From positions 1,488,001-1,552,000 of the forward strand of contig NZ_FSRM01000001.1 in NCBI RefSeq assembly GCF_900141745.1: 64,000 bases of DNA, given 5' to 3'. The notes beneath the pieces were generated by a model. The model had not been told where the DNA came from, did not search any database, and saw nothing but the letters and a program-made list of their open reading frames with translations. Position numbers and translations under genes: made by a program. This document shows, one piece after another, positions 8,658 to 17,713 of this stretch (the first letter of the stretch is position 1; every line of letters begins with the position of its first letter). The DNA comes from Paraburkholderia phenazinium (GTDB taxonomy: Bacteria > Pseudomonadota > Gammaproteobacteria > Burkholderiales > Burkholderiaceae).

Positions 8658-9599
8658 GTGACTGCTTCTCTTAGCGGAAACGGAAAGGCCACGGCCACCG
8701 CGACCCGCCGCACGTCGCCAATGGCGGCGCTCGCCGACCGCTGGATTCCGAAGCTGGTGCTTTCTCCCAGCATCGTGATCAGTCTGGTCTTCGTTTACGG
8801 CTTCATTTTTATTACCGGCTATCTGTCGCTGTCGAATTCGCGATTGATGCCGCGCTACGAATTCGTCGGCCTCGACCGTTATCGCGAGCTGTTCGATAAC
8901 GACGTCTGGTGGACTTCGGCCGCTAACCTCGGCTGGTTCGGCATTCCGTTCATTGCGATCTGCGTTGCGCTCGGGCTGTTCCTTGCGATCCTGCTGGATC
9001 AGCGCATCCGTAACGAAGGTGCATTGCGCGCCGTGTTCCTGTATCCAATGGCGCTGTCGTTCATCGTGACCGGCACGGCATGGCAATGGATTCTCAACCC
9101 CAATCTTGGCATGCAAAAGGTGCTTCACGACTGGGGTTGGACGAGCTTCCAGTTCGACTGGCTCGACAATCCGGACCGCGCGATTTTCTGTATCGTGATC
9201 GCGGCCGTCTGGCAGTCCACTGGCTTCGTGATGGCGCTGTTCCTCGCCGGCCTGCGCGGCGTGGATGCGGAAATTTTCAAGGCGGCACAGGTGGATGGCG
9301 CGACGCTGCCCACCATCTACCGCAAGATCGTGATTCCGAGCATGCGCCCGGTGTTTTTCTCGGTGCTGCTGATTCTCTGCCACATCACGATCAAGACCTT
9401 CGACCTCGTCGTCGCGTTGACGGCGGGTGGCCCGGGTACCTCGTCGTCGCTGCCGGCGATGTTCATGTACACGTTTTCGTTTAACCGCGGGCAACTGGGC
9501 GTCGGCGCTGCATCGTCGATGATGATGCTCGCGACCGTCGTGGCCGTGCTCGTGCCGCTGATGTATATGGAATCGAGGAGCACGCGTAATGCAGCCTAA
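8658..9599 (+). CDS. gtsB: Sugar ABC transporter permease (MalF type)
   Basis: An inner-membrane permease of 313 residues with six hydrophobic segments. The EAA loop that contacts the ATPase is visible near residues 210-235 (FKAAQVDGATLPTIYRKIVIP). The start is GTG at 8658, supported by CAGGAG seven bases upstream. It follows gtsA by about 160 bp and overlaps gtsC by 11 bp, indicating one transcript and a heterodimeric channel with gtsC. Confidence 0.88.
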   Translation: MTASLSGNGKATATATRRTSPMAALADRWIPKLVLSPSIVISLVFVYGFIFITGYLSLSNSRLMPRYEFVGLDRYRELFDNDVWWTSAANLGWFGIPFIAICVALGLFLAILLDQRIRNEGALRAVFLYPMALSFIVTGTAWQWILNPNLGMQKVLHDWGWTSFQFDWLDNPDRAIFCIVIAAVWQSTGFVMALFLAGLRGVDAEIFKAAQVDGATLPTIYRKIVIPSMRPVFFSVLLILCHITIKTFDLVVALTAGGPGTSSSLPAMFMYTFSFNRGQLGVGAASSMMMLATVVAVLVPLMYMESRSTRNAA

Positions 9600-10446
9600 G
9601 ATGACGATCAGCCGTGCCGTCATTTATGCGGCGCTGATTCTGTTTGCGTTGTACTTCCTGTTTCCGCTTTACGTGATGCTGTCCACGTCGTTCAAGGACA
9701 TCGATCAGCTGCGCACCGGCAACCTGCTGACGCCGCCGTCGCATCCGACTTTCGCGCCGTGGATCAAGGCGTGGAGCCAGGCATGTACCGGCGTGCGTTG
9801 CGACGGTATGGAACCGTTCTTCATGAACTCGGTGCGCATGGTGATTCCGGCCGTGCTGATTTCGTCGATCATCGGCGCCTTCAACGGTTACGTGCTGACG
9901 CACTGGCGCTTCCGTGGCGCGGACATCCTGTTCACGATGTTGCTGGTGGGCTGCTTCATTCCGTTCCAGGCCATCCTGTTGCCGATGGCGCGTTTCGAAG
10001 GCTTCATGGGCCTGTCGAACACGGTGGGCGGACTGGTGCTGGTGCACGTGGTGTACGGGATTGCGTTCACGACGATGTTCTTCCGCAACTTCTACGTCAG
10101 CATTCCGGCGGAACTCGTGAAAGCGGCGCGTATCGACGGGGCAGGCTTCTTCCTGATCTTCTCGAAGATTCTGCTGCCGGTTTCGTTGCCGATTTTCATG
10201 GTCTGCCTGATCTGGCAATTCACGCAGATCTGGAATGACTTCCTGTTCGGTATCGTGTTCTCGGGTGTCGATTCGATGCCGATCACGGTGGCGCTGAACA
10301 ATCTCGTCAATACGTCGACCGGTGTGAAGGAATACAACGTCGACATGGCAGGCGCCATTATTGCCGCACTGCCTACGTTGCTCGTCTACATCATCGCCGG
10401 CCGATACTTCGTGCGTGGCCTGACGGCAGGCGCAGTGAAGGGCTAA
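9589..10446 (+). CDS. gtsC: Sugar ABC transporter permease (MalG type)
   Basis: The second channel subunit, 285 residues, with six membrane segments and an EAA loop (VKAARIDGAGFFLIFSKIL, about residues 180-200). The N-terminus YFLFPLYVMLSTSFKD is typical of the MalG/CUT1 family. The start overlaps gtsB by 11 bp. The gap of 116 bp to the ATPase gene contains no visible terminator. Confidence 0.88.
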   Translation: MQPKMTISRAVIYAALILFALYFLFPLYVMLSTSFKDIDQLRTGNLLTPPSHPTFAPWIKAWSQACTGVRCDGMEPFFMNSVRMVIPAVLISSIIGAFNGYVLTHWRFRGADILFTMLLVGCFIPFQAILLPMARFEGFMGLSNTVGGLVLVHVVYGIAFTTMFFRNFYVSIPAELVKAARIDGAGFFLIFSKILLPVSLPIFMVCLIWQFTQIWNDFLFGIVFSGVDSMPITVALNNLVNTSTGVKEYNVDMAGAIIAALPTLLVYIIAGRYFVRGLTAGAVKG

Positions 10447-10562
10447 CCCAAAACGATTGCCGCAGCGCGCTACCTGGCGGCTGCGGTGCGAACCGGCATC
10501 CGGCCTGCGCCGCCTGAGTGTGACGCAGCTGAAGCTGTACCAGAGACAAGAGGATTCACAGC

Positions 10563-11681
10563 ATGGCAAGTCTTTCCATCCGTGACGTGTACAAGACCTA
10601 CCCGAATGGGGTGCCGGTCCTGAAGGGTGTCAACATCGACATCGAAGATGGCCAGTTCCTGATCCTGGTGGGCGGCTCGGGCTGCGGTAAGTCGACGCTG
10701 CTCAACATGATCGCCGGTCTCGAGACCGTGACGAAGGGCGATATTCAGATCGACGGCAAGACGGTGAACAACCTGTCGCCGAAGGATCGCGACATCGCGA
10801 TGGTGTTTCAGTCGTATGCACTGTATCCGTCGATGACGGTGCGTGAAAATATTTCGTTCGGCCTGGGTATCCGCAAGGTGCCCAAGACGGAGCAGGCGCA
10901 GATTGTCGATCGGGTTTCCAGCATGCTGCAGATTCAGCATTTGCTGGACCGGAAGCCGGGGCAACTCTCCGGTGGTCAGCGGCAGCGTGTGGCGATGGGA
11001 CGTGCGCTGGCGCGCGACCCGGTGATGTTCCTGTTCGATGAGCCGCTGTCTAATCTGGATGCCAAGCTGCGGATTGAGATGCGCTCGGAAATCAAGCTGC
11101 TGCATCAGCGTCTTGGGACGACCATCGTTTATGTGACGCACGATCAGATCGAAGCTATGACGCTGGGCGATCGGATCGCGGTCATGAAAGATGGGGTGGT
11201 GCAGCAGTTTGGCGCGCCGCAGGACATCTACGATTCGCCTTCCAACCTCTTCGTAGCCGGGTTTATTGGCGCGCCGCCGATGAACTTCATCCAGGGCAAG
11301 CTGGTTGAGCAAGGATCGGGTGTGGGCGTTGAGATCGATACCGGCATCAAGCGTAGCGTGCTGAATCTGCCGTTTACGTCGGCCAAGGTTAAGGCGCAGG
11401 TCGGCAAGGAAGTTATCCTGGGTCTGCGGCCTGAGCGGATTACGGATGCTCGCAGTGCGCATAATGTCGAAGATGCGCAGTTGCAGCCGATCGAGGTCAA
11501 GGTCGATGTGATCGAGCCTACCGGGCCCGACACTTTGGTGTTTGCTCAGGTCAACGGTAAGCGCGTGGTGAGCCGCGTGCATCCGGCTTCGAATCCGCAA
11601 CCGCTTAGCAACATGACGCTGCTGTTTGATGTTTCCAAGGCAGTGCTGTTTGATCCGGCTAATGAAGAGCGGATTGCTTAA
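10563..11681 (+). CDS. gtsD: Sugar ABC transporter ATP-binding protein (UgpC/MalK type)
   Basis: The 372-residue ATPase powers the importer. Walker A is GGSGCGKST (about 37-45), the Q-loop lies in VFQSYALYP, the signature is LSGGQRQRV (about 135-143) and Walker B with catalytic Glu is MFLFDEPLSNLD. The C-terminal 130 residues form the MalK-type regulatory domain (LGLRPERI). The last gene of the operon is followed by a strong terminator at 11714. Confidence 0.9.
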   Translation: MASLSIRDVYKTYPNGVPVLKGVNIDIEDGQFLILVGGSGCGKSTLLNMIAGLETVTKGDIQIDGKTVNNLSPKDRDIAMVFQSYALYPSMTVRENISFGLGIRKVPKTEQAQIVDRVSSMLQIQHLLDRKPGQLSGGQRQRVAMGRALARDPVMFLFDEPLSNLDAKLRIEMRSEIKLLHQRLGTTIVYVTHDQIEAMTLGDRIAVMKDGVVQQFGAPQDIYDSPSNLFVAGFIGAPPMNFIQGKLVEQGSGVGVEIDTGIKRSVLNLPFTSAKVKAQVGKEVILGLRPERITDARSAHNVEDAQLQPIEVKVDVIEPTGPDTLVFAQVNGKRVVSRVHPASNPQPLSNMTLLFDVSKAVLFDPANEERIA

Positions 11682-11713
11682 GGGTTTTTCGCGGTAGGTT
11701 TAGCGAAGAAAAG

Positions 11714-11751
11714 AAAGGCCCCATGCGTCGGAAGACGTATGGGGCCTTTTT
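11714..11751 (+). terminator. Rho-independent terminator of gtsABCD
   Basis: AAAGGCCCCAT and ATGGGGCCTTT form an 11-bp stem around a loop of about 14 nt, followed by a T tract. It lies 33 bp after the gtsD stop. The A tract on the left could also serve minus-strand transcripts. Confidence 0.85.
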
Positions 11752-11890
11752 GCGACTGCTGCGAGTGTCCGCTTTCGAAAGATGCGATCGACGCTAGTCC
11801 ACTCACATGAGGCGGTCGGGATTCTCCACAGCAATCACACGCCGCGACCGGATTTGGCCAACAGGTGCGAGGCAGGGACTCCGCTTGCGA

Positions 11891-12151
11891 TCAGTGAGCT
11901 TCGCCAGCGGACGACGGTGCGCCCGATTGCGATCCCGTGCTGTCGCTGCCACCGTAAGCCGCGTTCGCATTGCGTTGGGCGGCTTGACGTTCAGCCCGTT
12001 GAGCCCAGGCTTTTTGTACCTGCTGACCTTGCGGCGTAGCGCCCCAGTCGTAACCAACCGGGCCGGCAGGGCCGGTGCCACCCGCGAAAGCAGGTGCGGC
12101 GATGGCGGTCGAAGCCGCGATCAGGACAGCGGCGATAAGTTTGGTGTTCAT
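11891..12151 (-). CDS. Small secreted protein of unknown function
   Basis: An 86-residue protein with a signal peptide (MNTKLIAAVLIAASTAIAAPAFA) followed by a Gly/Gln/Ala-rich polar mature part ending in a Ser/Gly tail. ATG 12151 follows a strong TGGAGG ribosome site, which decides the start against a longer frame. No enzymatic motif is visible. Similar short exported proteins are common in Burkholderia envelopes, but I cannot assign a function. An AT-rich stretch upstream (12230-12300) probably holds its promoter. Confidence 0.65.
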   Translation of the reverse strand: MNTKLIAAVLIAASTAIAAPAFAGGTGPAGPVGYDWGATPQGQQVQKAWAQRAERQAAQRNANAAYGGSDSTGSQSGAPSSAGEAH

Positions 12152-12429
12152 GAGATACCTCCAATAGATTTTCGGCGTTCGGAAGAGGCTGCGGAAGGAA
12201 CCAGAACTTCGCGTCGCAGCACAGTCGAACGGAGTGTATACCCGTACTATTGGAATTTTATGTTGATAACCCGAATTTACTATTCTTCGAGGGACAACAA
12301 TCTTGGGAGCGTTCGCGGACGGGCGTTTCAATGGGGCGCAATCGGCCCTTCGCAGACCGCACCAGTGTATGCCGTAAAGTGAAAGAGTCTTGATCAGTTC
12401 TTCATGGGGTTCGCCCAGCGCTCCCTGAT

Positions 12430-14406
12430 TCACGCCCGTTCCAGCCGCACGTCTGGCTTCACGCCATTCTGCAGGACCGACTTCATGCGGGAATCCTTGG
12501 CGCAGACAGCCGCTCCATGACTGAGCCAATCGAGCGCTGCAATGGCATCATCATCCGCGCTACCGCGCACCTTGGAGAACGTCTCGGCCACATCCTCGCC
12601 AGGTACAGCGCGCCGGATAGCCACCCCAACCGCAAGAATATCAATCATCACGAGATGCAAGATTCGCGAAACCATGGAGAGCTGCGACTCACGAACCTCA
12701 ATATGATCCTTCTCCAGCGCCACGGTAGCGCGCCTGGCCAACGGCGTATTGCTAGACGTAATGGCAATCACCTGCGCTCCGGCCTGCATCGCGGCCTCCA
12801 GCACTCGTAGCAACTCCGGCTCACGCCCTGACTTCGACACGGCAACAATCACGTCGTCCTTCCCAAGCAGCGCCGCGGACGCCGCCTGCATGTACGGATC
12901 GCCATAAGCAATCGTAGGAATGCCAAACCGGAAGAACTTGTAGTGAGCATCCTGCGCGATGATGTTCGAGTTGCCGAGCCCGTAGAACTCGATCCGGCGC
13001 GCACCGCTCAACAGTTCGATTGCCCGCTCGACATGCTCGAAGTTCAAATGCTCACGCAACTGCAGAATCGACGAGATCGTGTTGTCCAATACCTTCGCGC
13101 CAAAGTCCGTCACGGTGTCGCCCAGATGCACCTGGCTGTGACTCACAGGAATCGTTGCGGTCACTCCGGCCGCCAGCTTCAGCTTGAAATCGGACAATCT
13201 CGGCCAGCCCAGCGAGCGGCAGAAACGGATTACCGTCGACGGGCCCACGTCGGCCTTGCGTGCGATGTCGACGATCGGGTCGTTGATGATCGAACGCGGA
13301 TGATTCAACGCCAGATCCGCCACGCGCCGCTCTGCGGACGTCAACGCGTCCCGCATCTGGCGGATGCGTTCGAACACCGCCGTCGAATTTCCGCCCGGGC
13401 GATTCGACAACTGTTCCGCCAGAATCGCCGAGACTCCGAGGAACGCCGAATACTCAGCGGTGATCACGTAAGTCGGCACGTCCTGCAGATACGCCTCGAA
13501 GCGGCCCTTCGCCTCGAAGCGCTCACGGAACGACGAACGCGCAAAGAATTTGCCCAGCCGCGGCACCACGCCGCCGCCAATGTAGATGCCGCCCAGCGCG
13601 CCCAGCGTCACCGCCATGTTGCCGGCGAACGTACCGAGGATGCCGCAGAACACATCAACCGATTCCGCCGCCAGCGGTTCGCCCTCGAGCGCAAGTTTGA
13701 CCACGTTGGCGGTGTCGAAGTTGGCAGGCACGCCTTTCTGGTCGCGTGCTGCCAGCGCTCTGTAAATGACCTCGATGCCGGGCCCCGCCGACACGCGCTC
13801 AAACGACACATGTGACCACTGCATGCGCGCATATTGCAGCACCAGATCTTCGCGCTCATCAACCGGTGCGAAGGTGGTGTGGCCGCCTTCACTGCCGAGT
13901 GCAATCCAGCGGTCGGCAGTGGGAATCAGGCCACAGACACCGAGATCCGTGCCGGGGGTCAGCAGTCCGATCACGCTGTTCGGGCGGCGTGCGCCGCTGC
14001 CCACCTGCACGCGTTGCGTATCGGTCAGGCCTGGCAATGCCATCGCCAGCGCCGCGAAGTCGTTGACCACCAGCATGGTGTCGAAGCCCAACTCGCGCCG
14101 TGTCGCTTCAATCGAAAAGGTCCACTCGTGATTGGTCATGCTGACATGGTCGCCGTCGACGGGATTCGCAATCGCGATCGCCGCGTGGCTTACGCGGCCA
14201 ATCCTCAAGTCTTTGAGGTATTTCCTGATGACTTCGGCGACGCCCGGAGAGTCGGCACAGGGGTAGATCCGCACCTGACAAATCTCTCCCGGCCCTGTCT
14301 CCAGCGCAAAGCGCGCGTTGGTGCCGCCGATGTCGGCTAGCAGCCTCGGTCCGTCAGCGTGCTGGCCCGCACCCGGGGCAGCATTACTTCTCACACCAGT
14401 AGACAT
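12430..14406 (-). CDS. Diverged paralogue of glucokinase/HexR fusion
   Basis: A 658-residue second copy of the fusion at 2499-4415, aligning without gaps over nearly the whole length. Substrate motifs remain ([14 protein letters not shown]115-D116, GSEGGH), but the nucleotide loop GAGTGLG at 150-156 has become TPGTDLG, losing two conserved glycines. In the regulator part the start of the recognition helix (S388-Q389-P390) has become G-P-S, and CQG after the helix is WPR. The C-terminus runs 20 residues past the other copy's stop ([20 protein letters not shown]). The frame is intact, so it may still be made. By inference the kinase is weakened and DNA specificity altered. Upstream are only a pgl remnant and IS debris, so its promoter is unclear. 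Confidence 0.85.
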   Translation of the reverse strand: MSTGVRSNAAPGAGQHADGPRLLADIGGTNARFALETGPGEICQVRIYPCADSPGVAEVIRKYLKDLRIGRVSHAAIAIANPVDGDHVSMTNHEWTFSIEATRRELGFDTMLVVNDFAALAMALPGLTDTQRVQVGSGARRPNSVIGLLTPGTDLGVCGLIPTADRWIALGSEGGHTTFAPVDEREDLVLQYARMQWSHVSFERVSAGPGIEVIYRALAARDQKGVPANFDTANVVKLALEGEPLAAESVDVFCGILGTFAGNMAVTLGALGGIYIGGGVVPRLGKFFARSSFRERFEAKGRFEAYLQDVPTYVITAEYSAFLGVSAILAEQLSNRPGGNSTAVFERIRQMRDALTSAERRVADLALNHPRSIINDPIVDIARKADVGPSTVIRFCRSLGWPRLSDFKLKLAAGVTATIPVSHSQVHLGDTVTDFGAKVLDNTISSILQLREHLNFEHVERAIELLSGARRIEFYGLGNSNIIAQDAHYKFFRFGIPTIAYGDPYMQAASAALLGKDDVIVAVSKSGREPELLRVLEAAMQAGAQVIAITSSNTPLARRATVALEKDHIEVRESQLSMVSRILHLVMIDILAVGVAIRRAVPGEDVAETFSKVRGSADDDAIAALDWLSHGAAVCAKDSRMKSVLQNGVKPDVRLERA

Positions 14407-14605
14407 CGAGTCTCACTCCGTTGTCGTTTGCCAGCATTGAGATGGCATTTTTTTATAGCGCAGCGGCGGCGGTTTTCAGCACGCCGAGCTTGCGCGGTCC
14501 CGCAATCAACAGAAATAGACGACCCATTTGCCTCAGCGCGGACATCGACTGCCTTACACGCGCATGCGGCATTGACCCGGGACGCGCAACTACGAAACTG
14601 AACCG
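14384..14605 (-). pseudogene. Truncated 6-phosphogluconolactonase remnant
   Basis: The minus strand carries the last 70 or so codons of a pgl copy, from about FVVARPGSMPHARV to [14 protein letters not shown], matching the C-terminus of pgl at 4393-5097. Where the intact gene reads AAPQKNAIS, this copy reads AAL, then TAA, then KNAIS, so it has an in-frame stop as well as lacking the first two thirds. It overlaps the start of the second glk-hexR by 23 bp exactly as in the intact locus, which shows that both were copied together. Confidence 0.85.
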
Positions 14606-14667
14606 CTCGAGTTTGGTGGAGGCTTGGACTCCTCAGCAAATGGGGCAATGAACAAGTCGAACAAATC

Positions 14668-15020
14668 GTTCTGGATGCACCTGAACCGGCGCGGCACGCT
14701 CGCCGGGCGGGCAATGATGGAGCGCTGATCTATCGCTCCGACAGCGGTTCCTGGTACATCGACATTAGCTACAGCGAACGGCCGGCCCACGCAGGCATCG
14801 AGCTGTCGATCGACAGCCGGGAAGGCGGCGACGACAACACGCTGACTGAAACGATCAACGGCCTGTAGAAGGCGGAACTGATTCATCGTCGTGCGCCGTG
14901 AAAAACACGTGAGTCTGTTGGACTGGCGATGCCGGGATAGTTGGCCTTGCTCGACCACCCTCGGCTGATGGAGCCGCTCGGCTATATCTCGTCTGCAGAA
15001 GCTGAAGCAAACACTACTGA
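14668..15020 (+). pseudogene. Decayed IS3-family transposase (OrfB C-terminal fragment)
   Basis: One plus-strand frame spells degenerate IS3 OrfB sequence: GNDGALIYRSDSGSWY, AHAGIELSIDSREGGDDN, LTETINGL, KAELIHRRAP, KTRESV and DHPRLMEPLGYIS. These correspond to the integrase-core region around DRGSQYVSIRYTERL...NALAETINGLYKAELIHR and the tail MEPLGYIPPAEAEANYY. Three in-frame stops interrupt it (14866, 14899 and 14938), at places where active relatives have Tyr or Trp. No terminal repeats were found. It adjoins the cut end of the pgl remnant and probably marks the break of the duplication. Confidence 0.8.
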
Positions 15021-16098
15021 CCTGCAACTCGGCAATCTTTCCGCTGGACCGATATCGACTTAAACCTATCAGCCTCCACCATTACCGGGCGTGTTTAAAC
15101 TGAAATTCTGTATTTCAATTTGCGCATGTGGGTGTTGCTTTTGCCCTGTTCATCAACGAACGGCACACAAAGATGAGGTGTGATTTGAGGTTCGTATAAC
15201 GCGCATCAATGGGCATGCTACAGCAAATTGATCGCTGCTTATATTGCCGGTCTGTTGCATGGTTTTACTTGTTCGCCCGTGACCGCTCATCGCCATGTGA
15301 ATTTTTGCAGAAAATGGTCAATATCATGATATTGAGCAAAAGACTTTTATCTATAATGATAACAATCGGCAGCGTCGTGTTTTGCGAACTACATCTGCCT
15401 TTCTTCGAAAAATCTCAACTCCTTTATGCATAAGGCCTCCAGCCCGATTGAGGTCCTGCGGGACTCGCCGAGTCGTATTAAATGGCGACCCGAAAGGTGT
15501 TTCGCGGCCTAGCGAAGCCCTGATATGAGGATTGGTGGGGTGGAGCATTACTCATATTACCTGTTTGTTACGTTATTTTACTGAGCTGTGCATTATTGCC
15601 ATTGTCTGAATAAATTTCCCATCGAAATTTCATTATCTGCATTAATCTCTTGCTGAGTGAGCGATACTCTCATCGATTTTGAGTGTCAATAGTGACAATC
15701 CTTGTCGTTAGCCCCTGAGAACTTTAATTCCCTTGTTATATGAGGTTCTGGCACTTTTCGACGATCCGCTTACACGGATCAATATGGCAATTTCGCCACA
15801 CCAGTCTGGCCGACATCGATTTTTTTATCCGAGTCTCAGGTATTCTTGACAAATCAGTAGGCAAAGTACGAAAAGAAAGTAATTTGAAAGTAGTTTGACT
15901 ACGCCGCGCAGGGGGAGAGACCGGTCGACGCAAGATCCACGTGACGCAAAGATGGCCCCCAAGGCTATGGTCAGGACAACACACCAGGATCGGTCTGACT
16001 GTCTCCCTCGTATGAGATGTCTGTTCGGCGCCTCCGGTGCCCGAGCACCATTAGTAGTACTTCCTGTTTTTTCTTTTTGATAAGGTATGGAGGAGACG
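15021..16098. other. AT-richer gene-poor stretch upstream of the porin
   Basis: Over 1 kb without a convincing gene; T/A runs are visibly more frequent than in neighbouring DNA. Short open frames (for example 15209-15433) lack ribosome sites and family resemblance. It holds small inverted repeats such as GACAATCCTTGTC (15694-15706) and probably the porin promoter. The composition and the adjoining IS fragment suggest leftover transferred DNA. Confidence 0.5.
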
Positions 16099-17214
16099 AT
16101 GAAAAAAGCTTTACTCGCCGCTGCGTTGATGTCGGCTGGCGTCATTGCCCACGCTCAAAGCAGCGTGACGCTGTTCGGCCGCCTGGATGCGGGCGTTGAA
16201 TACATGAGCGGCATACCTAGTGCGACTGGCACGGGTTCCACGTCTCGCGTCAAACTGGAAAGCGGTGACTGGGGTACCAGCCTCTGGGGTATGAAGGGCG
16301 TGGAAGACCTGGGTGGCGGCCTGTCGGCGGTGTTCCACCTGGAAGGTTCTTTCAGCACAGCGACGGGCGCCCTCGGCGGCCCTAACAACCTCTTCAATCG
16401 TTATGCATTGGTTGGGATCCAGGACAACCAGGTCGGTACCCTGACTTTGGGTCGCGAGCTGACACTCGATGGCGAGGACCTGTGGGCATATGACCCGTTC
16501 GCCCAGTCGTCGTGGTCGTCGGCATCGCTTGTACGTGGCCGCAACTGGCAGGCTTCGAGCAACAACATCAATTTTGACTCGCAAACCTTCGGCGGCTTCG
16601 CTGCGCGCGTCCAGTACTCACTGGGTAACACAACGAACTTTAACGATGGCGCTACGGGCAACGGCGGTCAACTGAACAATGAAGGCCGTTCAGATGCTGT
16701 GGAGCTCAAGTACAACAACAGTCTTCTCCAGCTTCGCGCTGTGTATGACGAAGTTCGCAATGTGAACGGCGGCCTTGGTGACACAACCAACGGCGTGTGG
16801 GGCTCTTCGCGCGAATATATGGCTGGCGGCAACGTGATCCTGGGACCATTCACGCTGAACGCGATGTATGACGGCCTGCGTAGCTCGGGGGTGAGCGGTG
16901 CCCCGACTGGCATTCCGACGACAGCAAACCAGGAATACGGCGGTGTGACATGGCATGCTACGCCGGCCGCACAGCTGATTGCAGCCGTGTACCACGTCAA
17001 TGCGAACAACGGCGCGGGCAATGCCACGATGTACACCATTGGCGGTTCGTACAACCTCTCGAAGCGCACTTTGCTTGACGTCCAGGTGGCTACCGTGCGT
17101 AACAGCAACAATGCTGACTTCAGCCTTGAAGCCAACCTCCCGGGCAATTCGGATAACCCGCTCCCAGGTCACAGCCAGAGCGGCGTGTACGCCGGTATTG
17201 AACACTCATTCTGA
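16099..17214 (+). CDS. OmpC-like general porin
   Basis: A 371-residue outer-membrane trimeric porin of the Burkholderia/Neisseria type. A signal peptide (MKKALLAAALMSAGVIAHAQ) precedes SSVTLFGRLDAGVEYMSG, the standard first strand. The interior alternates short amphipathic strands with Gly/Asn loops, and the protein ends in ...YAGIEHSF with the C-terminal Phe needed for outer-membrane insertion. The loop-3 region (near residues 130-160, WSSASLVRGRNWQASS) is typical. ATG 16099 follows a GGAGGAGA site; an earlier ATG 12 bp upstream is less well placed. Confidence 0.92.
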   Translation: MKKALLAAALMSAGVIAHAQSSVTLFGRLDAGVEYMSGIPSATGTGSTSRVKLESGDWGTSLWGMKGVEDLGGGLSAVFHLEGSFSTATGALGGPNNLFNRYALVGIQDNQVGTLTLGRELTLDGEDLWAYDPFAQSSWSSASLVRGRNWQASSNNINFDSQTFGGFAARVQYSLGNTTNFNDGATGNGGQLNNEGRSDAVELKYNNSLLQLRAVYDEVRNVNGGLGDTTNGVWGSSREYMAGGNVILGPFTLNAMYDGLRSSGVSGAPTGIPTTANQEYGGVTWHATPAAQLIAAVYHVNANNGAGNATMYTIGGSYNLSKRTLLDVQVATVRNSNNADFSLEANLPGNSDNPLPGHSQSGVYAGIEHSF

Positions 17215-17279
17215 TCGACCCGTGTCAATATAAGACCCGAGAGGAATCACGACGAATCATGATAAAAGGAGATAGCTAA

Positions 17280-17630
17280 ATGAAAGCATTCCAGGTGATC
17301 AAGGCCATCAGCGGCGCGCTCATCGTAATGGCCTCGCTCAACGCCTATGCGCAAAGCAGCGATGCGACGGCGGCGCCCGCCATGTCAGCTGCCCCGAGCG
17401 CCAAGGCGACCAGGGCTTCCAACCGGGCTCTGCAACGCAAGGTGCTTAAGGCACTGGCCAAGGCGAAGGGCTTGACCGCTGAAAACATCACGGTCCGTGC
17501 ACGCGGCGGTGTCGTGACGTTAGAAGGTCGGGTGTCCGATCAAGGGCAAAGCGACATTGCTACGCAAACCGCTCAAGGCGTAGCGGGCGTGACGTCGGTG
17601 ACCAACGCACTGCAGGTCCGCGAACAGTAA
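17280..17630 (+). CDS. Periplasmic BON-domain protein
   Basis: A 116-residue protein with a signal peptide (cleaved after NAYA) and one BON domain (about residues 48-115), with the motif ITVRARGGVVTLEGRVSDQG and the closing GVAGVTSVTNALQV. BON domains (OsmY family) bind membranes and are linked to osmotic or envelope stress. A purine-rich AAAGGAGATAG site precedes the ATG. It follows the porin by 65 bp in the same direction and may share its transcript. Confidence 0.85.
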   Translation: MKAFQVIKAISGALIVMASLNAYAQSSDATAAPAMSAAPSAKATRASNRALQRKVLKALAKAKGLTAENITVRARGGVVTLEGRVSDQGQSDIATQTAQGVAGVTSVTNALQVREQ

Positions 17631-17643
17631 GCCTGCCTGAAAC

Positions 17644-17678
17644 CGGGCACAACCCTGCATGCCAGAGGGTTGTGCCCG
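17644..17678. terminator. Hairpin between convergent BON-protein gene and zwf2
   Basis: CGGGCACAACCCT pairs with AGGGTTGTGCCCG over 13 bp around a 9-nt loop. There is only a weak T tract, but its position 13 bp after the stop and between convergent genes supports a terminator serving one or both strands. Confidence 0.6.
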
Positions 17679-17713
17679 CTTCGATTCGGACGTGTGCAAA
17701 GACTGCGTTCGCT

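Noticed and set aside
15209..15433. 74-codon frame in the AT-richer stretch
   Set aside because: No ribosome site, no family likeness, and the hydrophobic parts are explained by T-rich DNA.
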